The notes under the pieces: generated by a model
Databases searched by the model: none
Told to the model about the DNA's origin: nothing
The model's input: the letters and a program-made list of their open reading frames with translations, nothing else
In this document: positions 1 to 8,990 of the stretch, in pieces
How the letters are laid out: each line of letters begins with the position of its first letter
How positions within the stretch are numbered: position 1 is the first letter of the stretch
Origin: Chitinophagaceae bacterium LGM1
GTDB lineage: Bacteria; Bacteroidota; Bacteroidia; Chitinophagales; Chitinophagaceae
Length of the DNA: 64,000 bases
Direction of reading: 5' to 3'
Assembly: GCA_018604165.1 (NCBI GenBank)
Contig: CP075895.1
Span: 2,971,001-3,035,000, forward strand
Position numbers and translations under genes: made by a program

Positions 1-1241
1 TACACTACAGTATCCCATGTCTTTTTTGTTATCTGCCAGTTTAGTTTTGCTTTGTGCATACCCAATCTGTCTGTTTGTTCGGATAGTGTTATGCGGCTAT
101 CAGCCAGTGGCTCTTGCTCCAACATCATTACTACCCTGGCACGCGCTTTATGCTTATAGTAAAACTTATCTGCAATGTACGCTTTGGCAGACAGTAGATA
201 GGCATAGCTGTTACTTGCTACTCCAGCTAAAGAACTGATTTTCTTTGTACGAATGTATTCGCGTATTTCAATATAAGGGTCAAATTTATCCTCAAGATAA
301 TCGAACATGACACCTGCAGATGCATTCAGTAGTTTTTGTTCAGTCTGTGCTTTTTCTGCTATAGTGAGCCTTACAGAATATTTACGCCCTTTGTGTATGT
401 GTGTGTTGAACGCTGCCTGCAACTTGTATTGACGAGGGCTTTGCACAAAACCAATTTCTATACAAGGGTGCTCCATAAAGCATTTACCAAGCCAACCTGC
501 ATGATTACCTATGCCATTGTTATATGTTGCCTGACTTGCCAATAACAGCCTTGTGCTTTCTATAGCACCACAAGCTACCAGTAATCTTTTTACTTTCAAA
601 TTGTAAGTATTACCATTGAAATTTTTGATGGTAATAGCTTCTGCATTATTTGCGTTTGCAGAGATGATATTTGTTGTTACAGCATTGTACAACACCGTTA
701 CACGTTCTTGCAATACCGTATTATACAGTTTTCTGAAATTGGGCTCCGGTGCCCATTTAGAAAAATGATACCATAATTTGCCTGCATCAAATGGTTGCTT
801 TTTCATCTTTAACATCTTAAAGATGTCATCTTCATAATCCAACTCATCTACCTGCATGAAACGGTTTGCTTCCTTATAATATCTATCCAGTTCGTTTACC
901 TGAATAGGCCACCCGCTATTTTGCACCCATTCTCTTTTTATGAAGTCGAGTGGTGAAAAAGGTAATGATTGCCCACCCCAAGCTATTGTAGTGCCACCTA
1001 CTGCACGCTTTCTGCCAGATACGGAGCTGGTGAGGTCTTTGCCCGTTTGTTCTATAATATTCAGTTGTTGCCTTTCGGCATCTTCTTCAAAATGCCCCGA
1101 CTCTATAAGCAATACCGTCTTACCTATTTCAGATAGCTTGACAGCCAGTAAAATGCCTGCTGCGCCAGCGCCAATTATAGTATAATCGAACGACTGCTCG
1201 TTTAAGTTTTCAAATTCCGTATTACAATCTATAAAGGGCAT
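1..1241 (-). CDS. GMC-type FAD-dependent oxidoreductase, 3' end outside window
   Basis: The reading frame starts at ATG 1241 and runs off the left edge, so about 413 residues are visible and the C terminus is missing. An N-terminal dinucleotide-binding fold is clear: TIIGAGAAGILLAVKL at about residues 21-36, followed by a strand ending in LLIESG. Further on, RAVGGTTIAWGG and LLVACGAIESTRLL match the glucose-methanol-choline oxidoreductase pattern. Such enzymes oxidise alcohol groups of sugars or other polyols using FAD. The start overlaps the stop of the upstream aldo/keto reductase by one base (TAATG), so the two are probably co-translated and may act on the same glycan precursor; that link is inference. 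The substrate cannot be read from the sequence. Confidence 0.85.
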   Translation of the reverse strand, partial: MPFIDCNTEFENLNEQSFDYTIIGAGAAGILLAVKLSEIGKTVLLIESGHFEEDAERQQLNIIEQTGKDLTSSVSGRKRAVGGTTIAWGGQSLPFSPLDFIKREWVQNSGWPIQVNELDRYYKEANRFMQVDELDYEDDIFKMLKMKKQPFDAGKLWYHFSKWAPEPNFRKLYNTVLQERVTVLYNAVTTNIISANANNAEAITIKNFNGNTYNLKVKRLLVACGAIESTRLLLASQATYNNGIGNHAGWLGKCFMEHPCIEIGFVQSPRQYKLQAAFNTHIHKGRKYSVRLTIAEKAQTEQKLLNASAGVMFDYLEDKFDPYIEIREYIRTKKISSLAGVASNSYAYLLSAKAYIADKFYYKHKARARVVMMLEQEPLADSRITLSEQTDRLGMHKAKLNWQITKKTWDTVV

Positions 1242-2077
1242 TATTGTGTATAGCGGATATAAGCCGCTACATTATCTTTTAGCTTTGTTTTGCTACGGGT
1301 TGAAAACAAGACCTTGCCGCTGTGCAACAAACCTGCACAGGCAGCCATTTTATATCCTGCTATATCTTGTTCCACAACAGTTTTGGGCATATTAACTATA
1401 GCCTCATTTCTGATAACGCTGTGTATGATGTGCATTTTATCAGGATGCTTTTGCAATAGACTTTTGCTTTCCTCGTTGTACATATCATATTGCAGTACAT
1501 CCCAACCATCCAGTTCTTCGGGTTGTATGGCGGCAATATTATACCAATTAGTAGCCACCCCAATCTTGCGTATCACACCTTGCTGCTTCAGTTCTTGAAG
1601 TAATCTTTTCGCTTCATTATTTAGAAAAGAAGGCCTACCCTCGTGTAGTAAAAAATAGTCTACATAATCTGTCTGTAATCTTTGCAGGCTTCTGTTCAGG
1701 CTCTGTTGAATATTGGCTGCTGTTATATCCCTATGTGGCATTAGCGACGGGGCAGCATCAGGCTCTCTTATCGGTGGTTTGATGCCTCTTAGTTTTTTGT
1801 TATAATAATTTAGCGGTAATGCCAGAGCAGGTGGAAGTTTACCCGTTTCGCAGTCGCCCAAACCGAATTTGGTTGCTATGCTTATTTCATTTCTTTTCTT
1901 CTTGGCAAATTTACCAATCAATAATTCGGCATAGCCTCTTCCATACAATGGTGCAGTATCATAATGACGAATACCTAGATCATACGCTGTATGCAGCAAA
2001 GACAATACTTCGCCTTGAGTACGCATGCTTGATAATGATGCACTGCCAATAGCTATATGTTCCGCTACGTTATGCAC
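1241..2077 (-). CDS. aldo/keto reductase
   Basis: 278 residues, slightly shorter than a typical aldo/keto reductase (about 300-330). The catalytic tetrad is visible: D40 and Y45 in HYDTAPLYGRG, K70 in IATKFGLG and H145 in YFLLHEG. These enzymes reduce aldehydes or ketones with NADPH. It overlaps the glycosyltransferase upstream by 8 bases and the GMC oxidoreductase downstream by one base, placing it at the end of the polysaccharide operon. A role in trimming or reducing a sugar intermediate together with the oxidoreductase is inference. The region between K70 and H145 is proline-rich and variable, so the substrate is unknown. Confidence 0.85.
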   Translation of the reverse strand: MHNVAEHIAIGSASLSSMRTQGEVLSLLHTAYDLGIRHYDTAPLYGRGYAELLIGKFAKKKRNEISIATKFGLGDCETGKLPPALALPLNYYNKKLRGIKPPIREPDAAPSLMPHRDITAANIQQSLNRSLQRLQTDYVDYFLLHEGRPSFLNNEAKRLLQELKQQGVIRKIGVATNWYNIAAIQPEELDGWDVLQYDMYNEESKSLLQKHPDKMHIIHSVIRNEAIVNMPKTVVEQDIAGYKMAACAGLLHSGKVLFSTRSKTKLKDNVAAYIRYTQ

Positions 2078-3329
2078 AGATTTTATTGAGAGCTGTTGCC
2101 AAAATATTGGTTACAGCTTTCGCGCTGTACTTATCAAACTCCTGCATATCTACAAATGATGGCAAAAAGTTTTGTTTGAATTGTAGGTATTGTTGAAATG
2201 TATCTGCAAAGTCAGCTGTAATACTTCCTATATCATCTGGCTGAATAGGATAGGCGATGCCTGCTTTTGTATTATTCACCACTTGTAATGCGGTTGATGC
2301 ATGGTGTAAAAATGCCAGTATGGGTTTGCCAGATAATACACCCTGATATACTTTGGATGGTGTGTAATGCGGCTCCGTACTTCCTAATATGAAAACACCA
2401 TCAGCAGCATCGAGATGCACGAGTACATCGAGGTACGGGATGCGTGCCGGATATTCAAACACTATGTTTTGCCATAGTTGGTATTTTTCTGCCAATGGTC
2501 TGATGTTATAACCATTTTGGTCGTTGGGCGTTTTGCCTGTACCTATGAAGTGGATTTCAAGATTGTTGTATTGCTCTCCATTGTTTGCTAATGCTTGAAA
2601 TATAGCTTCGAGTGGCTCATACGCTTTGGGAAGCATAGCACCAGCATATACTAGTTGCAATTTTTTATTTTGCTGAAACAAGTAAGGTTTCAAACCTAAA
2701 GGCTTTACCATTTCGTGGTCGCGACGCTCGCCACCATAAGGCATGGCAGCAAACAGGCAAGTATTGTTCAAATGCGGGTTTCTGTCTTTCACACCTTGAT
2801 AATACCCTTCCGCCACACCTGTTATGAGTGATGCTTTTTTTACTGCAATCGGTTCTAAAAACTTGGCAACTGCTTCGCTCAACCTATACCGCCAACCACT
2901 ACCCGGGAAAGTATGCACCCATGGGTCTATATAATCTATACCATACTTCACGCCTGTTGAGGCGTGCAGCCACCTGCCAAGCAATGCCACATAAAACGAT
3001 GGTATGGGTATGTATAAAAAATCAACGCTATCGCGTTTGATAATTTCTTTTGCTTTTCGGTATAGTTGAAAAAATGCCCGCATACCAATATCGCCTATCA
3101 GGCGAGGCTTAGAAACATTAAATGCTCCTGCTTTTTCTATCTTCAAACCATCAGGCAGCAGTTTTACGAGGTTTTCGTCCAATGCCTCTTCATAATATTT
3201 CTCATCCACCATCAGTATTTGCGGCTGCCAGCCATTAGCAGGCAAGTGTTGTGCAAACAAGCGGGAACGATGCACTGCGGCAAGGTTTGATGGCGGGAAA
3301 TGTGGTGATATGATAAGGATTTTTTTCAA
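2070..3329 (-). CDS. glycosyltransferase, GT-B fold (GT4-like)
   Basis: 419 residues starting at a TTG; the first ATG would lie about 40 residues in and would remove the N-terminal Rossmann strand MKKILIISPHFPPSN, so TTG is preferred. The architecture is two Rossmann-like halves: an acceptor half containing YGIDYIDPWVHTFPG at about 150 and a donor half beginning near KLQLVYAGAMLPKAYEPLEA, followed by VFEYPARIPYLDVLVHL and a C-terminal LGSTEPHYTPSKVYQGVLSGKP motif of the GT4 nucleotide-sugar site. It probably adds one sugar to the lipid-linked glycan at the cytoplasmic membrane face. The gap to the upstream gene is 8 bases. Donor and linkage are not predictable. Confidence 0.8.
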   Translation of the reverse strand: MKKILIISPHFPPSNLAAVHRSRLFAQHLPANGWQPQILMVDEKYYEEALDENLVKLLPDGLKIEKAGAFNVSKPRLIGDIGMRAFFQLYRKAKEIIKRDSVDFLYIPIPSFYVALLGRWLHASTGVKYGIDYIDPWVHTFPGSGWRYRLSEAVAKFLEPIAVKKASLITGVAEGYYQGVKDRNPHLNNTCLFAAMPYGGERRDHEMVKPLGLKPYLFQQNKKLQLVYAGAMLPKAYEPLEAIFQALANNGEQYNNLEIHFIGTGKTPNDQNGYNIRPLAEKYQLWQNIVFEYPARIPYLDVLVHLDAADGVFILGSTEPHYTPSKVYQGVLSGKPILAFLHHASTALQVVNNTKAGIAYPIQPDDIGSITADFADTFQQYLQFKQNFLPSFVDMQEFDKYSAKAVTNILATALNKICA

Positions 3330-3337
3330 TACAGGAC

Positions 3338-4465
3338 TTATAAATTTTCTAATACAGCAGATATATCATTCATAATACCATGATAGGTAACGGTATTGTT
3401 TACAGCATGTATTGTTTGTTGTCTGTCAGCAATAACCATATTTTCATTTTGGAGTTTTTCATGTAGTGCAATTGCCATTGTTTCCGGTGTATCGTACACG
3501 GGCAAATTTCCTTTATTGAAGACATATCCACGATTGCCAGCAGTTGTAGACATGATCGGCAAACCCCAATTAAGCCCCTTTTGCAATTTGGTACTTACGC
3601 CTTTTGAATAATAAAAAACAAGATTGAGATAGTAGTTCCATGTTCCCGCCTCTGCTATCAGTTGGTCATTATCCAGATAGCCTGTAATGGTAACAAAAGG
3701 GAATCTTGACCGAAGGCTTGCCGTAATATTATTTTCTTTACCTACTATTCTAATATCTAATCCATCGGGTATACCATGAGCAGCAAATGCCTCGCATAGT
3801 TTCAAAAGCCCGAAATAATTTGGCGGATGACTTGTATCACCTACAAAACCTATTCTGCCTTTTGTAGGTTGCCATGTTATAAATTCATTCTTCAGTACGC
3901 GGGGGATGTTGCAAACCTTTTTTGCTCCTAACCATTTCTCTATACTTTCTTCAACTTCTGAAACTGTCAACACACAATCAATACTTTGTTCTCTGTACAA
4001 CGCTTCTTTCTGCAGCACTTTTCCTAACCTGTATGGCGAGAACAGATTTTTAGCTTTATTTAGTGTATCAGTGAAACGCACTGATTGATGCAGGAAATCG
4101 CCAGACTCGTTGCCGTGCGAACACAGGATTGTCTTTACATCGTAGTTTGCGAATGCAGTTTTTATGTATGCTGCAAATTCAGAAAGATTGGATAGGTTAA
4201 TAAAGATTTTTCTTATCCCTTTATTAATAATGAAATCCTCTAACTCTTTATGATAATCTGCCGGCACATACTCCTCATACGCATCTATACCCAATCTGAA
4301 TTTTATACGAAACAATAAACTCCTGTTGTAGCCCACACCCATCAGGTGTACCTTATATCGTTGCTGCAACAGTTCTATATAATCCATCGTACATAGCCGC
4401 ACGCCCCCTTCAGGCTGCGTAACATCTAAAAATGTTTTGTTGCTAATAAATAATACTTCTTCCAC
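3338..4465 (-). CDS. glycosyltransferase, GT-B fold
   Basis: 375 residues from a GTG start placed directly after the TGA of the upstream gene, with no base between. An N-terminal Rossmann strand (VLFISNKTF) is followed by PEGGVRLCTMDYIELL, resembling the glycine-rich acceptor loop of GT-B enzymes. The C-terminal half has RIGFVGDTSHPPNYFGLLKL and VTITGYLDNDQL, then KGVSTKLQKGLNWGLPIMST, which corresponds to the E/K-rich donor-binding segment. Expected to be cytosolic or membrane-associated. The family assignment within GT-B is uncertain, and the substrate cannot be told. Confidence 0.7.
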   Translation of the reverse strand: MEEVLFISNKTFLDVTQPEGGVRLCTMDYIELLQQRYKVHLMGVGYNRSLLFRIKFRLGIDAYEEYVPADYHKELEDFIINKGIRKIFINLSNLSEFAAYIKTAFANYDVKTILCSHGNESGDFLHQSVRFTDTLNKAKNLFSPYRLGKVLQKEALYREQSIDCVLTVSEVEESIEKWLGAKKVCNIPRVLKNEFITWQPTKGRIGFVGDTSHPPNYFGLLKLCEAFAAHGIPDGLDIRIVGKENNITASLRSRFPFVTITGYLDNDQLIAEAGTWNYYLNLVFYYSKGVSTKLQKGLNWGLPIMSTTAGNRGYVFNKGNLPVYDTPETMAIALHEKLQNENMVIADRQQTIHAVNNTVTYHGIMNDISAVLENL

Positions 4466-5596
4466 TCAGCTAAGGTGTTGCGCTATTTTCTTTACCTGGT
4501 TGCTGTATATATAACTTTTGGCAAAGCTTATTCTTTGTTCCTGCTTTTCTATTGTATTGTAAGCAGTTATATTGTTTACCACTTGCTTGAATAGTGTTGG
4601 CATTGCCCTGTTATTATCTCGTTCCGCCACCATTTGCAACAAGGCGGGATGATTTTTATAAGTACTCACATTATTTGATACGATTACTTTGCCAGTACCG
4701 AGATACTCTAATATTTTATGATAGTTTGTGCCTTTACTCTGGTCTTTTACTACATCATAGCATATCAGAAAGGCATCCATATTTTTTAAGAACCCAGCAA
4801 GATGTATTGGTGAAACTTGCCCATGCAGTTTTACATTCGTGCATTGTTTCAGTTTTTCAATAAACTGTATTTGTTCTTCAGAACCTGATGATAGCAAGTT
4901 GCTGATAGAAAAATCTATCATGCCCCAAAAATTAAAAACTATCTCAGGATTGGAAGTAACTATCTCGTATAATGTATCTCTGTCAATATCGGGTCGCAAA
5001 AAATTACCAGACAACCCTACTTGTAGTGGAGTGTTTGTTTTTTCTTCGGGATGCTCATTGATAAAATAAGGTGCTACTCCGTGATTCAGGAAAAGCTTAG
5101 GTACAGGTACATCGAACTTATCTAATATTTCCTGTGTTACAGAAACAATAAGCTCAGCACTCTTTGCAGCCTTGTTTGCCACCTGTTTACTCAACTCATC
5201 AACAGGCATATATATCTTTCGTGCTGTTGGCGAGAATAGTGATAATGGAATGGTATTTGACACGTCAAACGACCACACTACATCTACCTTGCGGTTGATG
5301 GCTTGCAGTAATTTTCTGATATGGGAGCGCAGCAAATAGTTGTATAACCACTGTGCTTTAAATTTCAAAAACAAAGGAAATGACAAACGATGTGTTACCA
5401 AATACACATTATCGTACCCGGATGGTGCAATATTGATTTCTCCACGCTTCATTTCGCCTTTTTGTTCGGGGCCGTTTATATAATATACAATAGCACCGGC
5501 ACGGGCAAGTTCTACTGCATAATGGTGTTTAGAGATAAACATCTCGCCCCAATCCTGCTGTGATAATAATACAATATTCTTACCCTCGAAATTCAA
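4466..5596 (-). CDS. glycosyltransferase, GT-B fold (GT4-like)
   Basis: 376 residues from a TTG start three bases after the aminotransferase stop. The N-terminal segment NIVLLSQQDWGEMFISKHHYAVELA resembles bacterial family 4 glycosyltransferases in which a QxWG/KHH motif opens the acceptor domain. The donor half includes VGLSGNFLRPDIDRD and KLHGQVSPIHLAGFLKNMDAFLICY, then GTNYHKILEYLGTGKVIVS, a plausible nucleotide-sugar binding helix. Lies inside the operon between another glycosyltransferase and the sugar aminotransferase. The specific sugar is unknown. Confidence 0.75.
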   Translation of the reverse strand: MNFEGKNIVLLSQQDWGEMFISKHHYAVELARAGAIVYYINGPEQKGEMKRGEINIAPSGYDNVYLVTHRLSFPLFLKFKAQWLYNYLLRSHIRKLLQAINRKVDVVWSFDVSNTIPLSLFSPTARKIYMPVDELSKQVANKAAKSAELIVSVTQEILDKFDVPVPKLFLNHGVAPYFINEHPEEKTNTPLQVGLSGNFLRPDIDRDTLYEIVTSNPEIVFNFWGMIDFSISNLLSSGSEEQIQFIEKLKQCTNVKLHGQVSPIHLAGFLKNMDAFLICYDVVKDQSKGTNYHKILEYLGTGKVIVSNNVSTYKNHPALLQMVAERDNNRAMPTLFKQVVNNITAYNTIEKQEQRISFAKSYIYSNQVKKIAQHLS

Positions 5597-5599
5597 CGC

Positions 5600-6706
5600 T
5601 TATTGCTTGTAGAATTCCTTTATAGCTTGAGCTACATACTGTATTTCATCAGCTTTCAATTCAGGGTACATTGGCAGCGATAGTATTTCGTCTTGGTATT
5701 GTGTAGAGATGGGAAACTGTTGCGGAGTATAGCCCAAATACTGATACGCCTTCAGGTTGGGCAATGCAGTAGGATAATGTATGGCTGTTTCTATGCCTTT
5801 TTGCTTCAGAAACTGCATCAATGCTTCCCGTTCTTTTGTTCTGATGATATACAAGTGAAAAGTATGTTTTGAATTGGGCCTTACGGCAGGCAATACAATT
5901 TCTTCTACATCTTTCAGATGCTCTTGGTACAATGCGGCGTTGTTGATGCGTTGCTCCGTCCAGCGATGTATGTTTGGTAGTTTGGCAGAGAGAATGGCTG
6001 CTTGTATGCTATCTAAACGGCTGTTGATACCTTCTATCTGGTGCTGATGCTTGGTTAGCGCTCCATGGTTGGCAAACATTCTGATTTTTGTTGCCAGTTC
6101 ATCATCATTTGTAATAATAGCACCTGCATCTCCATACGCCCCCAAGTTCTTACCGGGATAGAAGCTGAAACTTCCTGCAATACCACGCACACCGGCTTTT
6201 ATCCCTTTATACTCGGAGAAATGTGATTGCGCGCAATCTTCAATAATATAAATGCCCCTTGCTTTACAAATAGCTTCTATTGTTTCGATATCTGCCATTT
6301 GCCCATGCAAATGCACAAGTATTACTGCTTTTGTATTGGGTGAAATGGCTTGCTCAAACAGATTCTCATCCATACTATAATAGTCAGGATGTATATCTAC
6401 AAATACAGGCTTGGCACCTGTTTGTGTGATTGTTTCTGAACTTGATATCCAACTGTTGGCAACCGTTATCACTTCATCTCCTTCACCAATACCTAGCATC
6501 TTCATTATGATATACAACGAATCTGTACCATTGGCACATGAAATAACGTGCTTTACGCCATAGGCTTCAGCAAAACTATTTTCAAAATCCTTTACATATT
6601 TACCACCAACAAATGACGTATTTTCTATCACACCTCTTATACCCGCATCAATATCTTCTTTTATGCTTAGGTACTGTTGTTTTAAATCTACAAACGGAAT
6701 ATTCAT
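5600..6706 (-). CDS. DegT/DnrJ/EryC1/StrS-family sugar aminotransferase (WbpE-like)
   Basis: 368 residues, the usual family length. PLP lysine is K186 in SFYPGKNLGAYGDAG, with D157 in IIEDCAQSH stacking on the cofactor and ANGTDSL at 59-65 binding phosphate. Members transfer an amino group from glutamate to a keto nucleotide sugar. With the next two genes upstream (a hexapeptide acyltransferase and a Gfo/Idh dehydrogenase) it forms the WbpB-WbpD-WbpE set known from Pseudomonas O antigen, which makes UDP-2,3-diacetamido-2,3-dideoxyglucuronic acid from UDP-GlcNAc-uronate. The UDP-GlcNAc 6-dehydrogenase that would supply the substrate is not in this window. The assignment to this pathway is by context; the family assignment is firm. 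Confidence 0.88.
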   Translation of the reverse strand: MNIPFVDLKQQYLSIKEDIDAGIRGVIENTSFVGGKYVKDFENSFAEAYGVKHVISCANGTDSLYIIMKMLGIGEGDEVITVANSWISSSETITQTGAKPVFVDIHPDYYSMDENLFEQAISPNTKAVILVHLHGQMADIETIEAICKARGIYIIEDCAQSHFSEYKGIKAGVRGIAGSFSFYPGKNLGAYGDAGAIITNDDELATKIRMFANHGALTKHQHQIEGINSRLDSIQAAILSAKLPNIHRWTEQRINNAALYQEHLKDVEEIVLPAVRPNSKHTFHLYIIRTKEREALMQFLKQKGIETAIHYPTALPNLKAYQYLGYTPQQFPISTQYQDEILSLPMYPELKADEIQYVAQAIKEFYKQ

Positions 6707-6712
6707 GCTTTG

Positions 6713-7171
6713 TTATTTTATCTTTTTAGCGGGGTTTCCTGCATACACCCCTTGTTCTGTAATATTTTTGGTAACTACTGCTCCCGCACCTATTACTACG
6801 TTGTCACAAATGTTTATGGGCAGTATAGTAGCGTTAGAGCCTATGGATACGTTGTTGCCGATTTTAGTTTCTTTCCACAGTGTTTTGTCGCCACGTGCGG
6901 GGCCGCCTTTTGCAAACAAGTCGTTGATAAACATTACACCATGCCCTATAAAACAATCATCACCAATGCTTACCAACTCGCAAATAAAAGTATGTGATTG
7001 TACTTTGGTTCTGCTACCAATTGTTACGTCTTTCTGTATCTCTACAAACGGGCCTATAAAACAATCGTCACCTATTGTACAACCATATACATTTACAGGC
7101 TGTACTACTTTCACATCCTTACCGAATGCTACATTTTTTATTTTTGATTCATACAATACAGGTTCATTCAT
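6713..7171 (-). CDS. hexapeptide-repeat N-acetyltransferase (WbpD-like)
   Basis: 152 residues, almost wholly left-handed beta-helix: repeated [IV]-G-x-x hexapeptides such as CTIGDDCFIGPFVEI, VTIGSRTKV, VSIGDDCFIGHGVMF, TKIGNNVSIGSNATI and VVIGAGAVV, ending in GNPAKKIK. Trimeric acyltransferases of this kind (WbpD, WlbB) acetylate the 3-amino group of a UDP-sugar uronic acid made by the adjacent aminotransferase. Its start overlaps the stop of the oxidoreductase by one base (TAATG), and the aminotransferase follows six bases on, which fits three consecutive steps of one pathway. Confidence 0.88.
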   Translation of the reverse strand: MNEPVLYESKIKNVAFGKDVKVVQPVNVYGCTIGDDCFIGPFVEIQKDVTIGSRTKVQSHTFICELVSIGDDCFIGHGVMFINDLFAKGGPARGDKTLWKETKIGNNVSIGSNATILPINICDNVVIGAGAVVTKNITEQGVYAGNPAKKIK

Positions 7172-8190
7172 TACTGTACGTTTTTAGCAGACGAGTATAT
7201 CTTATCAATTATCTCTACAGTCTTCAACCCCTCAAATGCACTGGTTGATATTGCGGCATTATTGACTAATACATTGATTAGGTTTTCATACACCTTGTCA
7301 TGATTAGACATAGAACCCTGATAAGAGCCATAGTTATTAGCTTTATTTCCTTCGGGTAAGTTTTCTATTTTATAGTCCTTTATTTGCTGGTATTCCAATT
7401 CATTCAGGTATTGGCCGCCTATTTTCACCGTACCGTTTTCTGCAAATATGGTCAGTGAGCCTTCCATATTTTTCTCATAGCTATTTACGGTATAGTTTAT
7501 AGTACCTATTGCACCATTATAAAACTCAAGAATGATAGCACCTGTATCTTCAAACTCAATAGTGTTTTTGTGAGCGTAATTGCCAGTAAAAGCCTGTACG
7601 TTTTTAATATCCCCTATCAGCCAATACAATAAATCTACAAAGTGTGAGAATTGTGTATAAAGCGTACCACCATCTAGGTCTTTTGTACCTTTCCAAGAGT
7701 TGGCATAATAGTCATCGTTCCTGTTCCAGAAACAACTTAACTGTACGCTGAAGATTTTACCAAAACGTCCTTCATCAATTGCTTGCTTAACTGCTGCAAC
7801 AGGTGGATTGAACCTATTTTGCTTAATGGCGAATAACCTTTTATTAGCTAATTCAGCAGCTTTTATCATCTCCCCGCAATCGTGCACGCTTGTAGCCATT
7901 GGCTTTTCGCATAGAACGTGAAAGCCGGCGTTCAATGAACGTATTGCATGTGTAGCATGCAGGCCGTTGGGTGAGCATATTGAAACAACATCTATTTCTT
8001 TTTCGTTCTGCAACATTGTTTCTATATTGTAGTATGCAGTAGCATTGTAAGTTGCTGCTAATGCATCTGCTCTTTCTTTCACCACATCGCATACTGCTAC
8101 CAGCACACCTTGTTTATTAATATGTTCGGCATGCCGCTGTGCTATTCTGCCGCAGCCTACTAATGCAAAACGAACTTTATTTGTTGTCAT
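7171..8190 (-). CDS. Gfo/Idh/MocA-family oxidoreductase (WbpB-like)
   Basis: 339 residues. The N-terminal Rossmann domain has the nucleotide motif VGCGRIAQRH (11-20) and the family hallmark EKP at 95-97 (CEKPMAT). The C-terminal domain carries GGTLYTQFSHFVDLLYWLIGD with the acidic and histidine residues of the sugar-binding site. WbpB/WlbA enzymes oxidise the 3-hydroxyl of UDP-GlcNAc-uronic acid and recycle NADH with 2-oxoglutarate. Together with the two downstream genes it would give a 2,3-diacetamido uronic acid. A 49-base gap separates it from the HisF-like gene upstream, the longest gap in this part of the operon. Confidence 0.88.
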   Translation of the reverse strand: MTTNKVRFALVGCGRIAQRHAEHINKQGVLVAVCDVVKERADALAATYNATAYYNIETMLQNEKEIDVVSICSPNGLHATHAIRSLNAGFHVLCEKPMATSVHDCGEMIKAAELANKRLFAIKQNRFNPPVAAVKQAIDEGRFGKIFSVQLSCFWNRNDDYYANSWKGTKDLDGGTLYTQFSHFVDLLYWLIGDIKNVQAFTGNYAHKNTIEFEDTGAIILEFYNGAIGTINYTVNSYEKNMEGSLTIFAENGTVKIGGQYLNELEYQQIKDYKIENLPEGNKANNYGSYQGSMSNHDKVYENLINVLVNNAAISTSAFEGLKTVEIIDKIYSSAKNVQ

Positions 8191-8239
8191 TCTGTAAATA
8201 TGTATTTATATCTGAGTGAATGTTTTACTACGAATTATG

Positions 8240-8989
8240 TTACTTAGCAAGTGTTTTGCCTGTTGGGAAATTTATCAAAACACCCATACCTTTTTTCTGA
8301 AAAACAAACATACTGCCTGCCGCTACAGCAGACGCACCGTTATGAACGGCTGCTTGCAGGTCATCTAACGAACCTGCACCACCACACGCAATAAGTGGCA
8401 CTGAAATATTTGACGACACTTGTTTAATAATATCATAAGCATAACCAGACCATGTTCCGTCCGCGTCAATACTATTTATCATTATCTCTCCAACACCATT
8501 TTCTTCGAGTATTTTTGCCCACTCTACCGGGTTGCTACTCGCAGACTTCGTACCTGAATGCGAGTACACTTTATTCTTGCCCAACAAGCTTTTTTTATAA
8601 TCTATGCAACCAACTACTGCCTGGCTTCCATACACTGAGGCAATTTTATCGATCAGCTTTATATCTTCAAATAATACAGAATTCAGAATTACTTTTTCAT
8701 AGCCCGCATCAAATACTCTCTTAGCTATTTCAAAACTTCTTATACCACCGCCATAAGCCATTGGCATGAAAGCTTCACCGGCTATTTCATTAATTTTCAC
8801 ATAATCAGGCTCACGTTTTTCAAGAGATGCGTTGTAATCAAGCAATATCAACTCGTCAGCTTCTTTTTCATTAAATATCTTAACTGCATTTATCGGGTCG
8901 CCAACGTAAACAGGGTTTTTAAACTTTACAGTTTTATACAGTCCACTGTTTTTGAGCAGCAATACGGGTATGATTCTTACTCTTGACAT
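8240..8989 (-). CDS. HisF-like cyclase/ammonia-channel protein of sugar amidotransferase systems
   Basis: 249 residues, a (beta/alpha)8 barrel of the imidazole-glycerol-phosphate synthase cyclase family. The phosphate-binding glycines (YGGGIRS and ACGGAGS) and INSIDADGTWSGY are present. The catalytic aspartate of true HisF near residue 11 is replaced: RIIPVLLLKNSG instead of the CLDVKDG type. That replacement is usual in HisF2 proteins that work with WbpG-type N-acetyl sugar amidotransferases, where the barrel passes ammonia. It lies one base after such an amidotransferase. No HisH-type glutaminase is found next to it or elsewhere in the window. It is therefore not expected to act in histidine synthesis. 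Confidence 0.85.
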   Translation of the reverse strand: MSRVRIIPVLLLKNSGLYKTVKFKNPVYVGDPINAVKIFNEKEADELILLDYNASLEKREPDYVKINEIAGEAFMPMAYGGGIRSFEIAKRVFDAGYEKVILNSVLFEDIKLIDKIASVYGSQAVVGCIDYKKSLLGKNKVYSHSGTKSASSNPVEWAKILEENGVGEIMINSIDADGTWSGYAYDIIKQVSSNISVPLIACGGAGSLDDLQAAVHNGASAVAAGSMFVFQKKGMGVLINFPTGKTLAK

Positions 8990-8990
8990 C

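Noticed and set aside
8240-8989. Genuine histidine-biosynthesis hisF
   Set aside because: The catalytic aspartate near residue 11 is replaced, the other his genes are absent, and it abuts a sugar amidotransferase.
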